Assembly: GCA_963793675.1 (NCBI GenBank)
Contig: CAWCBA010000005.1
Span: 362,848-426,847 of the forward strand
Direction of reading: 5' to 3'
Origin: RPQJ01 sp963793675
GTDB lineage: Bacteria; Pseudomonadota; Gammaproteobacteria; Steroidobacterales; Steroidobacteraceae
DNA length: 64,000 bases
The stretch's first letter is position 1; each line of letters starts with the position of its first letter. Positions 1 through 8,694 of the stretch are shown piece after piece. The position numbers were made by a program, and so were the translations under genes. The notes beneath the pieces are model-generated. The model saw only the letters and a list, made by a program, of their open reading frames with translations, was not told the DNA's origin and did no database searches.

Positions 1-822
1 TTGCGCCCTTCCTCCGGCCCGTTGGCGATGGCGATGAGTACCGTCGGCGCGGCGCAGAGCATCGTGATGCGCTCCTGGTTCACGAATCGATAGATCGTCG
101 CCGCCTCGACCTGGCGCAGGCACACGTGCAGCGCGGCCGCCGCTGTCACCATCCACGTGTAGGTCCAGCCGTTGGCGTGGAACATCGGCAGCGTCCACAG
201 GTAGCGGTCGGCCGGCGTCATCGGCAGGTGTGCGAGCGTGCCGATCGCATTCACCCAGGCGTTACGGTGCGTGATCATCACGCCTTTCGGGCGCGAGGTG
301 GTGCCGCTGGTGTAGTTGATCGAAAGCAGGTCGCCCTCGTCGATGGCAGGGCCCTTGAACACGCCGTCGCTCGCGGCAAGCAGTTGTTCGTATTCGAGCC
401 AGCCCGGCTTGCTGCCCTCCAGCGCCACGAAATGCTCGACCGTCGTCATCTGGCTGCGCACGCTGTCGACCGTATCGAGATAGTCCGCATGCACGCACAG
501 GACCTTGGTGCCACTGTGGTTCGCCAGGTAGACGAAGTCGTCCGCGACCAGTCGATAGTTCATCGGCACGATGACCGCGCCCAACTGCGGCACCGCGTAA
601 TACTGCTCGAGGTGCTGATGCGTGTTGGGTGCCAAGCGTCGCCACGCGGTCGCCCTGCCGCACGCCCAGTTTCGCCAGTGCAGTCGACCATCGATCGCAA
701 CGCTGGCCAAACTCCTCGTAAGTAAGGCGCAAGTCGCCGTCGACGACGGCCTCGCGCGAGCCATGGATCTTGCGCGCCCGGCGCAGGAAATCGAGCGGGG
801 TGAGGGGGGTTTCCATGTGCAA
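1..822 (-). CDS. Acyl-CoA synthetase (AMP-binding), 3' end outside the window, frameshifted
   Basis: This is the N-terminal part of an acyl-adenylate/thioester-forming ligase that would activate a fatty acid as its CoA ester for catabolism. The first 65 or so residues read well from the ATG at 822 (TPLDFLRRA, LTYEEFGQRCDRW, GVRQGDRVATL). The frame then breaks at about 632, where one extra base is present. After correction it continues APNTHQHLEQYYAVPQLGAV and reaches the ATP-binding P-loop YTSGTTSRPKG at about 275-325. The gene runs off the left edge, so its C-terminal domain is not seen. The substrate cannot be assigned; the family is clear. Confidence 0.8.
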
Positions 823-1326
823 TGACTTGGTGAGGAGGGACAGTGATTCTGCCCCCGCGCACCGGCTTCCGCACGCTCGAATGGGCTACCTGCAGGTGAC
901 CCTGCCGGCATGCCCCCGCGTCCAGAATACAGGGCGTATTCATCGAGTCCGGTGGCGCCACCCAACGCGTCGCGGCGGTTCCGGGGCCAGACGTTGATGC
1001 CGGCCGCGCCAAGCGTTGGCGTCCCAGGCAGCGGCGGGACCTGTGGCGGCGAATGTGTGCTGCGCCACCCGCATCGTGACGCCTGCCGAACACTGGGCTT
1101 CACGGCTGCCACACCCCGTCGAGGACGAACAGATCGTCGTGGCCTGGGATCCTCGGGGCCGTCGATCACCTTGAGACGTGCTTGAGTAAAATCTCGTAGA
1201 TGTTTGATTTTACGAAACTTACATCTCAACACTGACGCCGGATGGCCTGCCAGTTGGCGCGCGCATGGCGCCCCCGAAAAGGCTCCAAACCTGGCTCGGC
1301 CTCGCTCGAACCTGGGAGAGGTAAAC
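823..1326. other. Intergenic region with no supported gene
   Basis: About 500 bases lie between the acyl-CoA synthetase start and the tRNA-Ser terminator. The open frames here are short, have no recognisable domain, and look like random reading of GC-rich DNA. The only structure I see is the AT-rich inverted repeat listed separately at 1186-1213. Confidence 0.5.
1186..1213. promoter_or_regulatory. AT-rich inverted repeat, possible operator
   Basis: GTAAAATC at 1186-1193 and GATTTTAC at 1206-1213 are perfect inverted 8-mers separated by 12 bases, in an otherwise GC-rich intergenic stretch. The symmetry and spacing resemble a dimeric-regulator operator. The controlled gene is not clear: the acyl-CoA synthetase starts about 360 bases to the left and the tRNA lies to the right. 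Confidence 0.4.
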
Positions 1327-1352
1327 GAAAAACGCCCCTTGCGGGGCGCTTT
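1327..1352 (-). terminator. Rho-independent terminator of tRNA-Ser
   Basis: Read on the minus strand, GCGCCCCGCAAGGGGCG forms a strong GC hairpin and is followed by a run of five T residues. It lies just beyond the tRNA 3' end. Confidence 0.85.
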
Positions 1353-1364
1353 GTTGCCTGTATG

Positions 1365-1456
1365 TGGCGGAGAGGGTGGGATTCGAACCCACGTACACCC
1401 GTTAAGATGTAACTGGAATTCCAGTCCAGCGCCTTCGACCGCTCGGCCACCTCTCC
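1365..1456 (-). tRNA. tRNA-Ser (GGA anticodon), CCA encoded
   Basis: The minus strand folds as a class II tRNA. The acceptor stem is GGAGAGG with CCTCTCC, and the anticodon stem-loop CTGGA-CTGGAAT-TCCAG gives the anticodon GGA, which reads UCC/UCU serine codons. A long variable arm with about six base pairs is typical of tRNA-Ser. The T arm contains GTTCGAATC. The discriminator base is G and the CCA end is encoded at 1365-1367. A terminator follows directly. Confidence 0.97.
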
Positions 1457-1530
1457 GTAGGGGGCGGAAGGGTACACGCCCCTTGCCTACCCGGCTAGTA
1501 GCCTCCATCGATCCCCGGGCACGGTCGAAA

Positions 1531-2412
1531 TCAGGCGATCCCCACGCCTGCAGCCTTCATGGCGGCCAGCAACTCGGCCTCGAGGTGCTCGGATAACCAG
1601 GTCAGCGGCAGCCGAATGCCCCGCTCCATCAAGCCCATCCGGGCCACGGCCCACTTGACGGGGATCGGGTTCGGCTCGACGAACATCGCCAGGTGCAGCG
1701 GCATCAGCTTCTCGTTGAGCGCCGCAGCCTCCGCATACCGGCCTTCGAGCGCCGCCACGCACATGTCGTGCATCGCACGCGGTGCGACGTTGGCTGTCAC
1801 CGAAATCACGCCACAGGCACCCCGCTTCATCAGTTCGGCAGCCGTCGGATCGTCGCCGCTCAGCAGCAGGAAGCCTGGTCTGACCGCGCCCAGGATCGAT
1901 TCGGCTCGCGACATGTCGCCCGTCGCCTCCTTGATGCCCACGATCCGCGGATGCTCGGCCAACCGCACGACAGTCTCGGGCAGCATGTCGCACACGGTGC
2001 GACCGGGCACGTTGTAGAGAATGACCGGTACGTTGACCGAATCAGCGATGGCGCTGAAATGACGGTACAAGCCTTCCTGCGTGGGCCGGTTGTAGTAGGG
2101 CACGACGGTGAGCAGTCCATCGGCGCCGGCGGCGGCCAGCTCGCGCGACAGTTCGATGCTCTTCGCCGTGGAGTTCGTGCCGCTGCCGGCGATGACCGGC
2201 ATGCGACCGGCGACGCGCGCCTTGGCGCGCCGGACCAGTTCCGCGACCTCAGCCGGCTCGAGGGTCGGGGATTCCCCGGTCGTGCCGGCAACGACGACGG
2301 CGTCGGTGCCTTCAGCGACGTGAAAATCCAGCAGGCGCTCCCAGGCCTGGAAATCGACCGCCCCGTCGGCGCGCATGGGCGTCACGAGCGCAGGGATGCT
2401 GCCTTTGAACAT
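1531..2412 (-). CDS. dapA: 4-hydroxy-tetrahydrodipicolinate synthase
   Basis: This cytoplasmic enzyme condenses pyruvate with aspartate semialdehyde, the first committed step of lysine and diaminopimelate synthesis. The 293-residue length is normal for the family. The TIM-barrel motifs are intact: GTTGES at 43-48 (substrate and carboxylate contacts), Tyr133 in YNVPGRT, and the Schiff-base lysine at 161 in GIKEATG, the same numbering as the E. coli enzyme. It is divergent from gcvR and bcp, with about 116 bases between dapA and gcvR. The neighbourhood of these three genes is conserved in gammaproteobacteria. Confidence 0.97.
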   Translation of the reverse strand: MFKGSIPALVTPMRADGAVDFQAWERLLDFHVAEGTDAVVVAGTTGESPTLEPAEVAELVRRAKARVAGRMPVIAGSGTNSTAKSIELSRELAAAGADGLLTVVPYYNRPTQEGLYRHFSAIADSVNVPVILYNVPGRTVCDMLPETVVRLAEHPRIVGIKEATGDMSRAESILGAVRPGFLLLSGDDPTAAELMKRGACGVISVTANVAPRAMHDMCVAALEGRYAEAAALNEKLMPLHLAMFVEPNPIPVKWAVARMGLMERGIRLPLTWLSEHLEAELLAAMKAAGVGIA

Positions 2413-2528
2413 TCGTCGGGCGCCTCGGTGGGACGACTGCTCATGCTACGCAAGCGGAAAGCAGCGAAGCAAGGCAAAATCACGGTACACGTGCCCGTGC
2501 GGCGCCGATACACTGAGTCCAAGCATCC

Positions 2529-3059
2529 ATGAAGCAACTGATCGCGATCTGCGCCATTGGCAACGACCGGACCGGGCTGGTCTACGACCTGACCCGTGTG
2601 GTCGCCGAATGTGGCGGCAACGTCCTCGAAAGCCGCATGACGGCGCTCGGCAACGAGTTCGCCATGCTGCTGCTCGTCGCTGGCAACTGGCACACGCTGG
2701 CCAAGCTCGAAGGCGAACTCGCCAAGCTCGGCGAAGCCTCCGGCCTCACGATCACGGTGCATCGTACCGAGCAGCGCCCTCCCCGCGTCGACATGGTCAG
2801 CTACACGGTCGATGTCGTGTGCCTCGACCAGCCGGGCGTATTGCACACGCTGTCCGGCTTCTTCTCGTCGCGCGGCATCGACGTGGGCGACATCAGCACT
2901 CGCACCTACAACGCCGCGCACACGGGCGCCCCGATGTTCTCTGTTTACATGGTCATCCACGTGCCGACGCGGATCCACATCGCCGCGCTGCGCGAAGAGT
3001 TCATGGATCTCTGCGATCACATGAACCTGGACGCCATCCTCGAACCGCTGAAGTCCTGA
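2529..3059 (+). CDS. gcvR: ACT-domain regulator of the GcvR family
   Basis: The 176-residue protein has two ACT domains, roughly 1-85 and 90-170. It starts KQLIAICAIGNDRTGLVYDL, the typical opening of the glycine cleavage system repressor family. GcvR in E. coli acts by binding GcvA in response to glycine rather than by binding DNA itself. The gene lies between divergent dapA and co-directional bcp, 12 bases before bcp, as in many gammaproteobacteria. No gcvA or gcvTHP genes are in this window, so the regulatory role is inferred from family and synteny. Confidence 0.88.
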   Translation: MKQLIAICAIGNDRTGLVYDLTRVVAECGGNVLESRMTALGNEFAMLLLVAGNWHTLAKLEGELAKLGEASGLTITVHRTEQRPPRVDMVSYTVDVVCLDQPGVLHTLSGFFSSRGIDVGDISTRTYNAAHTGAPMFSVYMVIHVPTRIHIAALREEFMDLCDHMNLDAILEPLKS

Positions 3060-3071
3060 GCCACTCAACCC

Positions 3072-3545
3072 ATGCCTGAAAAGACCGTAACGCTCGACCG
3101 CAAGGTGCCTGCCTTCTCCGCTGCCGCCAGCGGTGGCAGGAAATGGCGGCTGGCCGATGCCGCCGGCAAGAACCTCGTCGTCTATTTCTATCCGAAGGAC
3201 AACACGTCGGGCTGCACCAGGGAAGGCGAGGCTTTCCGCGACCTGCACGCGAAGTTCAAGAAGGCCGGTACGGTGGTCGTAGGCGTTTCGCCGGACAGCG
3301 TCGCATCGCACGACAAGTTCATCGCCAGGTACGGTTTCACGTTTCCGCTGCTCGCCGACGAGGACAAGGCCGTGTGCCAGCTGTTCGACGTGTGGAAGGA
3401 AAAGAGCATGTACGGCAGGAAGTACATGGGCGTCGAACGCAGCACCTTCCTGATTGACGCCAAGGGGGTGCTGCGCAGGGAATGGCGCAAGGTGAAAGTG
3501 CCCGGCCACGCGGAAGAAGTGCTCGCCGCTGCTGCGGCGCTCTGA
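3072..3545 (+). CDS. bcp: Peroxiredoxin Q / bacterioferritin comigratory protein
   Basis: This thiol peroxidase reduces hydrogen peroxide and organic hydroperoxides in the cytoplasm. The 157-residue length fits the family. The peroxidatic centre is SGCT with Cys48 and the preceding Thr45. The E. coli-type resolving cysteine five residues downstream is absent (the segment reads GCTREGE). The only other cysteine is Cys102, so the resolving mechanism may differ. It follows gcvR by 12 bases and is probably co-transcribed with it. The first ATG fits the family start. Confidence 0.93.
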   Translation: MPEKTVTLDRKVPAFSAAASGGRKWRLADAAGKNLVVYFYPKDNTSGCTREGEAFRDLHAKFKKAGTVVVGVSPDSVASHDKFIARYGFTFPLLADEDKAVCQLFDVWKEKSMYGRKYMGVERSTFLIDAKGVLRREWRKVKVPGHAEEVLAAAAAL

Positions 3546-3599
3546 CGCGGCGGATCGTCGCTGCCCCTTCCCGTCACCACCACATCAGCGGAGCCCGAC

Positions 3600-5024
3600 T
3601 TGGCAAAGACCCGGAAGCAGATCGAACCCCGCAGGATCTACGTTCTCGACACCAACGTCATGATGCACGACCCCTCGGCCATATTCCGGTTCGAGGAGCA
3701 CGACATCTTCATTCCCATGACCGTGCTCGAAGAACTCGACGCCGGCAAGAAAGGGCTTTCGGAATCGGCCCGCAACGTTCGACAGGTCAGCCGTTTTCTC
3801 GACGAGCTGATGGCGAACTCGGACAAGCTGCAGATCGATCACGGCATCGAATTGCCCTCGGCGAAGTTCACGCCGGGCGGCAAGAAGCCGCCGAGCGGCC
3901 GCCTCTATTTCCAGACCAGGCAGCTCAACGGCAACCTGCCTGCCACCCTCCCCGGCCACGGTGCCGACAATGCAATCCTCGCTCAGACGCTCGCGCTGCA
4001 GCAGGAGCACCGCGACGCACGCGTCACGCTGGTGTCCAAGGACATCAACCTGCGCATCAAGGCGGCAATCCTGGGGGTGCGCGCCGAGGACTATTACAGC
4101 GACAAGACGATCGAGGACGCCGACCTCCTCTATACCGGCATCGAAAAGCTGCCAGGCAATTTCTGGGACAAAGCGGGCCGCAAGCTCGAATCCTGGCACG
4201 AGGCCGGCGGCCGCTCGTTCTACCGCGTGCGCAACAAGCTGGCTGCCAACTGGGCGCCCAATCAATTCGTCTACCAGGCCGACGACCACGGCCTCGAAGG
4301 CATCGTGCGTTCGGTCGAAGGCGAGTCTGCCGTCATAGAAGTGGCGCGCGACTACCGCAGCGAGCGCCACGGCGTCTGGGGCATCAGCGCGCGCAATCGC
4401 GAGCAGAACTTCGCGCTCAACCTGCTGCTCGATCCAGACATCGACTTCGTCACCATCCTCGGTCCAGCGGGCACGGGCAAGACGCTGCTGACGCTGGCCG
4501 CGGGACTGTCGCAGGCCCTCGAGACGAACCGCTACACCGAGATCATCATGACGCGAGTGACGATCCCGCTGGGCGAGGACATCGGCTTCCTGCCAGGCAC
4601 GGAAGAGGAAAAGATGGAGCCATGGATGGGCGCGCTGATGGACAACCTCGAGGTCCTGACACAAAGCCAGGAAGGCGGCAGCTGGGGTCGTGCCGCCACC
4701 AACGACCTGCTGCGCAACCGCATCAAGATCCGCTCGCTCAATTTCATGCGCGGCCGCACTTTCCTTAACCGCTACCTGATCCTGGACGAGGCGCAGAACC
4801 TGACTCCCAAGCAGATGAAGGCGCTGGTGACGCGGGCTGGCCCGGGGACCAAGCTGGTCTGTCTCGGCAACATCGCCCAGATCGATTCGCCGTACCTCTC
4901 CGAGACCACCTGCGGCCTCACCTACGTCGTGAACCGGTTCCGCGGCTGGCAGCACTACGGCCACATTACCCTGACCCGCGGCGAACGCTCACGCCTCGCG
5001 GATTTCGCCTCCGAGACGCTGTAG
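3600..5024 (+). CDS. phoH: PIN-PhoH family ATPase/ribonuclease
   Basis: This 474-residue protein fuses an N-terminal PIN nuclease-like domain (about 12-160, opening YVLDTNVMMHD with acidic residues) to a C-terminal PhoH ATPase. The Walker A motif GPAGTGKT is at 288-295 and Walker B LILDEAQN around Asp396-Glu397. PIN-PhoH (PhoH2) proteins studied elsewhere are RNA helicase/ribonucleases. The TTG at 3600 is chosen as start because the PIN domain begins a few residues later. It lies between bcp and bepA on the same strand with gaps of about 50 bases. Confidence 0.9.
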   Translation: MAKTRKQIEPRRIYVLDTNVMMHDPSAIFRFEEHDIFIPMTVLEELDAGKKGLSESARNVRQVSRFLDELMANSDKLQIDHGIELPSAKFTPGGKKPPSGRLYFQTRQLNGNLPATLPGHGADNAILAQTLALQQEHRDARVTLVSKDINLRIKAAILGVRAEDYYSDKTIEDADLLYTGIEKLPGNFWDKAGRKLESWHEAGGRSFYRVRNKLAANWAPNQFVYQADDHGLEGIVRSVEGESAVIEVARDYRSERHGVWGISARNREQNFALNLLLDPDIDFVTILGPAGTGKTLLTLAAGLSQALETNRYTEIIMTRVTIPLGEDIGFLPGTEEEKMEPWMGALMDNLEVLTQSQEGGSWGRAATNDLLRNRIKIRSLNFMRGRTFLNRYLILDEAQNLTPKQMKALVTRAGPGTKLVCLGNIAQIDSPYLSETTCGLTYVVNRFRGWQHYGHITLTRGERSRLADFASETL

Positions 5025-5070
5025 GTCGTCCCGAGGAACCCTCGGCAGGGTCCGCTGTCAGAGGGAACAC

Positions 5071-6615
5071 ATGAATCTCACCACCATCCTGCGCCGTTCC
5101 CGCCTGGCAGCGCTCGCCCTCGTGCTGGCCACTGCGCCGGCGTTGGCACAGTCCCAGAGGTCGTCGCAGGACCAGCTTCCCGAGATGGGGACGGCGGCCC
5201 AGGCTGCGCTCAGCCTCGAGGACGAGAGCCAGATCGGTCGCATGGTCATGCGGAACCTGCGCGAGTCCGGCATGGTCCTCGAGGACCCGGAGGTGCACGA
5301 ATACATCCAGTCGCTGGGGCTGCGGCTGTCGAGCCTTGCCCAGGATGGCAACCGCAACTTCAATTTCTTCGTCGTGCGCGATCCGGCCATCAACGCGTTC
5401 GCCCTGCCAGGCGGGTACGTCGGCATTCACTCGGGCCTCATGCTCGAGACGCGCAATGAGAGCGAGCTCGCCGGCGTGCTGGCGCACGAGGTGGCGCACG
5501 TCACGCAGCGGCACATTGCGCGCGGACTCGAAGCACAGTCACGCGCAAACCTGATGTCCACGGCCGCAATGCTCGCGGCGATCCTGGTGGGCGCGGTCGG
5601 AGGCGGCAGTTCGGACGTGACGATGGGCGCGATCAGCGCGGCCCAGAGCATGGCCGCGCAGGCAGGCATCAACTTTACCCGCGACAACGAATACGAGGCT
5701 GATCGCATCGGCATCGGCGTGCTCGCCTCTGCAGGGTTCGATCCAAACGCGATGCCGGCGTTCTTCGACACGATGTTCCGCCGCACCCAGCTCGGCCCGG
5801 ACCGCGTGCCCGAGTTGCTGCGCACGCATCCGGTCACCAGCAACCGCATCGCGGAATCCAAGGACCGTGCCTTGCAGTACCCGCAGGTCAACGCGAAGGA
5901 CAGCCTCAGCTACGCGCTGATGAAGGAACGCATCCGCGTGCTGCTTGTCTCGCGCAGCGGCGACCCCCGCGACTACTACAACGCGCTCGGCGACAACGAA
6001 GCCGACCTGACGCTCGCCCAGACTTACGGCCGCGGCCTGTCACAACTTTATGGCAACGAAGCCGAAAAAGCGGTGGTCACGTTCACGCGGTTGCGCCAGC
6101 AGCACCCGGAAGTGATGGCATTCCACACCGCGCTCGGCCAGGCGCAGCTCGCCACGGGCAGGACACAGGCGGCGCTGGAGACGCTGGAACGCGCGCTCGT
6201 GCTGGCCCCCCGCAACGTGCCGGTCACCGTCCGTTATGGCGAGGCACTGATGCAGGCGGGTCGCGCCAAGCGCGCCCACGAAGTGCTGCTCGACCTCTTC
6301 AACAATGTGCCGCCGACGCAGGAGCAGATCCGGCTGACGGCAATGGCCGCCAACGCGGCAGGGGACGTGGCTGACGCCTACTCTTACATGGCGGAATACC
6401 ACCTGATGGGCGGTGACCTCATGCTCGCCATCAACCAGCTCGAACTTGCGCTGTCGGTACCGAGCATCACGGAACAGCAGCGCGCCAAATTCGTGGCGCG
6501 GCTCAAGGAAGTGCGTGAATGGCTGCCAAAGGAACGCAACCGGTCGAAGCAGCCGTCGGACGAGCAGACGCCGGATGGAGAGCGTTCACCGGACCGGCAG
6601 CGCTCGCCGGGCTAA
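5071..6615 (+). CDS. bepA: Periplasmic M48 metalloprotease with TPR repeats (BepA-like)
   Basis: BepA assists LptD and other outer-membrane protein assembly and degrades stalled intermediates. A signal peptide spans about 1-26, ending ALA-Q. The zinc site HEVAH is at 139-143, and the third ligand lies in the stretch DNEYEADRIG at about 205-214. The C-terminal part, about 330-490, is made of tetratricopeptide helices. The 514-residue length is slightly above the E. coli protein, with a polar, charged C-terminal tail rich in arginine and proline. It sits just before mlaA in an envelope-biogenesis stretch. Confidence 0.9.
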   Translation: MNLTTILRRSRLAALALVLATAPALAQSQRSSQDQLPEMGTAAQAALSLEDESQIGRMVMRNLRESGMVLEDPEVHEYIQSLGLRLSSLAQDGNRNFNFFVVRDPAINAFALPGGYVGIHSGLMLETRNESELAGVLAHEVAHVTQRHIARGLEAQSRANLMSTAAMLAAILVGAVGGGSSDVTMGAISAAQSMAAQAGINFTRDNEYEADRIGIGVLASAGFDPNAMPAFFDTMFRRTQLGPDRVPELLRTHPVTSNRIAESKDRALQYPQVNAKDSLSYALMKERIRVLLVSRSGDPRDYYNALGDNEADLTLAQTYGRGLSQLYGNEAEKAVVTFTRLRQQHPEVMAFHTALGQAQLATGRTQAALETLERALVLAPRNVPVTVRYGEALMQAGRAKRAHEVLLDLFNNVPPTQEQIRLTAMAANAAGDVADAYSYMAEYHLMGGDLMLAINQLELALSVPSITEQQRAKFVARLKEVREWLPKERNRSKQPSDEQTPDGERSPDRQRSPG

Positions 6616-6702
6616 GGCAACGACGACGCCACGCGAATCGGTAGAATGCCGCGCCTGGAGAACGACAGCGTCGTCGTTCCGTCGCCACGGCTGAAGGGTC
6701 CT

Positions 6703-7575
6703 ATGTTGCTCCGCACTTCTCGCAGCGCACCCCGGTCGCTGATCTCCTCCCTGGCGGTTGTCCTCAACCTGCTGGTCGCGGCGGCGTTGCTGGGTGGCTG
6801 CACAACGACGCAGGCCGACGGCAAACCGCGCGAGAAGAACCGTGACCCGGTCGAGAAGTTCAATCGCGGAGTCTACAAGTTCAACGACACCCTCGACCGT
6901 TACGCGCTGAAGCCCGCGGCCACCGTCTATCACGATTACACGCCGCAACTCGTGCAGACCGGTGTCGGCAACTTCTTCGAGAACCTGGGTTATCCGACCA
7001 CGATCGTGAACCAGTTCCTGCAGGGCAAGTTCAAGGAGGGCGCGCAGGACACCGGGCGCTTCCTGCTGAACACGACACTCGGCTGGGGCGGGTTGATCGA
7101 CGTGGCCTCCGGTGGCACTCGCTTGCCGAGACACGACGAGGACTCGGGCCAGACGCTCGGCCGGTGGGGCGTGCCGCCTGGACCGTACCTCGTGCTGCCG
7201 TTCCTCGGGCCGGCCACGTTGCGGGACACACCGGCACGCATCGCCGACGATTTCACGCAGCCATTCCGCTGGTACAACTCGGGCTCGGAGCGCTGGTTTT
7301 CGCTCGGGCTCAGCTTCATCGACAAACGCGCGCAGTTCCTGCCGCTCGACAACACGCTGGCGCAGACATACGACCCCTACGCATTCGTGCGCAACGCGTA
7401 CCTGCAGCGTCGGCAGTACGCGGTGTACGACGGCAATCCGCCGGAAGACAAGCTGTCCGGGGAAGACGAGGACTGGGCCGAGGAAGCGCTGAGGGAAAGC
7501 GAGGAGCCGGCCGCAGACGAAGGCGACGCGGTGGAACCGCCGGCTGATGAAACCGGTGCACCCAGGCGGCAGTGA
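6703..7575 (+). CDS. mlaA: MlaA (VacJ) outer-membrane lipoprotein of phospholipid transport
   Basis: MlaA removes misplaced phospholipids from the outer leaflet of the outer membrane and passes them to MlaC. The ATG at 6703 is chosen because it is preceded by GAAGGG and starts a normal lipoprotein signal with lipobox LGGC (Cys33). An upstream in-frame ATG at 6646 would give an implausible extension. The MlaA core follows (DPVEKFNRGVYKFNDTLDRY; GRFLLNTTLGWGG; LPFLGPATLRD). The C-terminus is acidic and proline-rich. The gene converges on mlaFEDCB, which supplies its partners. Confidence 0.95.
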   Translation: MLLRTSRSAPRSLISSLAVVLNLLVAAALLGGCTTTQADGKPREKNRDPVEKFNRGVYKFNDTLDRYALKPAATVYHDYTPQLVQTGVGNFFENLGYPTTIVNQFLQGKFKEGAQDTGRFLLNTTLGWGGLIDVASGGTRLPRHDEDSGQTLGRWGVPPGPYLVLPFLGPATLRDTPARIADDFTQPFRWYNSGSERWFSLGLSFIDKRAQFLPLDNTLAQTYDPYAFVRNAYLQRRQYAVYDGNPPEDKLSGEDEDWAEEALRESEEPAADEGDAVEPPADETGAPRRQ

Positions 7576-7653
7576 GGCTCACGCGCGAATGCGCGGCTGA
7601 CGCAGGTGCCGGGCGGCTCGTTCGCGCGCTGTCGCGACCGATATGCGGAGAAC

Positions 7654-8025
7654 TCAGTGCCCGTCGGTGAGCAGGCTTTCGAGGTCCGAGATCCGCGCGA
7701 CAGCAAGGATCTGCGCCGGAATGCCTTCGTATTGAATTACCGAGCCTCGCGACTTCGCTGTCGCCAGCCATTCGACCAGTACAGCGAGACCAGCGCTGTC
7801 GGCCTCGGCGACGCGCGACAGGTCGATCGTGCACGTCGCGTCCCTGGGGATCAAGGCGAGACCCGCGGGCAACGCGCGGCCTGCAGTCGCATAGCCGAGC
7901 ACCCCGCTCGCCTCGAGCCGGCCCTCGGCCACGCGTTGAATGCTGAATTGATCCACTTCCAGACCGGTGCCTGCTGCCGTCGTCTCAACGACCGGCTTTG
8001 GCCGCCGGGCCCGTGCCGGGCGCAT
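7654..8025 (-). CDS. mlaB: MlaB, STAS-domain subunit of the Mla ABC transporter
   Basis: This small cytoplasmic protein carries a STAS domain that binds and regulates the MlaF ATPase in the inner-membrane complex. The conserved STAS segment reads DLSRVAEADSAGLAVLVEW, with the serine preceding the helix. The ATG at 8025 overlaps the end of mlaC by 41 bases. A shorter GTG start around LEVDQF is possible, so the exact N-terminus is uncertain. It is the last gene of the mlaFEDCB run. Confidence 0.88.
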   Translation of the reverse strand: MRPARARRPKPVVETTAAGTGLEVDQFSIQRVAEGRLEASGVLGYATAGRALPAGLALIPRDATCTIDLSRVAEADSAGLAVLVEWLATAKSRGSVIQYEGIPAQILAVARISDLESLLTDGH

Positions 8026-8686
8026 CCGGCTTACCCGCCGCGTTCTGCGCCTCGAGCCGCTGGATCACGGCATCGATGCCCTTCTGGTCGATCTCGGCGC
8101 CGAAGTCCGTGCGGTAGTTCTTGACGTACGAGATCCCTTCAATCGTGACGTCCCAGGCCTTCCAGCCCTGCGGCGTAGCACGCATCGTGTAGTTGACCGG
8201 TACCGGCGTGCCGTTGCTGCGCTTCACTTCAGTGCGCACGGTCGCGGCGCCCGACGCGAGATCGCCCTTGAAGGGCAGGATCGTCAGGCGGTCGGCGGTG
8301 AATTCGGCGATCGCATCGCCATAGTTGCGCATCAGCGACTGGTAGAAGGCGTCGATGAAGCGCTTCTTCTGGGAGTCGGACGCCGTGCGCCAGTGCTTGC
8401 CCAGCACCAGGCGCGCCGCGTAGTCGACGTCGAAATTCGGCAGCAGGTACTTGTCGGCCAGCGCGCGCAGCCCCGACGGATCCTTGGCGATCGCTGCCCG
8501 GTTCGCGTCGAGCTCGCGCAGCAGGTCCTGCGAGACTTTCTGCATCAGCTCCTGCGGACCGGGTCCTGGCACCGCAACCGCCGACTTGGCGGCGGGCGCC
8601 GTCTGCGCCGGCAGCGGCAGCGGCGCCAGTCCGACCAGCGCAATGACGCACATCGACCAGGCACCGAAGCTGCACTTTGCTGGCAT
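7985..8686 (-). CDS. mlaC: MlaC periplasmic phospholipid-binding protein
   Basis: MlaC shuttles phospholipid between MlaA at the outer membrane and MlaD at the inner membrane. The protein has an N-terminal signal segment followed by the MlaC/Tol-Tol-Ttg2 fold (LLRELDANRAAIAKDPSGLR; LVLGKHWRTAS; FIDAFYQSLMRNYGDAI). The ATG at 8686 is preferred because AGGAG lies about 11 bases upstream. A GTG at 8698 overlapping the mlaD stop is possible but sits within the ribosome-binding sequence. The C-terminus is rich in alanine and proline. Confidence 0.92.
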   Translation of the reverse strand: MPAKCSFGAWSMCVIALVGLAPLPLPAQTAPAAKSAVAVPGPGPQELMQKVSQDLLRELDANRAAIAKDPSGLRALADKYLLPNFDVDYAARLVLGKHWRTASDSQKKRFIDAFYQSLMRNYGDAIAEFTADRLTILPFKGDLASGAATVRTEVKRSNGTPVPVNYTMRATPQGWKAWDVTIEGISYVKNYRTDFGAEIDQKGIDAVIQRLEAQNAAGKPDAPGTGPAAKAGR

Positions 8687-8694
8687 TGCTGGAA

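Noticed and set aside
126..1185. Several overlapping plus- and minus-strand frames around the acyl-CoA synthetase start
   Set aside because: They are shadows of the synthetase or random frames in the intergenic region, without domains or good ribosome-binding sites.
2413..2528. Glycine or lysine riboswitch between dapA and gcvR
   Set aside because: The gap is only about 116 bases shared by two divergent promoters, and I could not find the conserved riboswitch core motifs.
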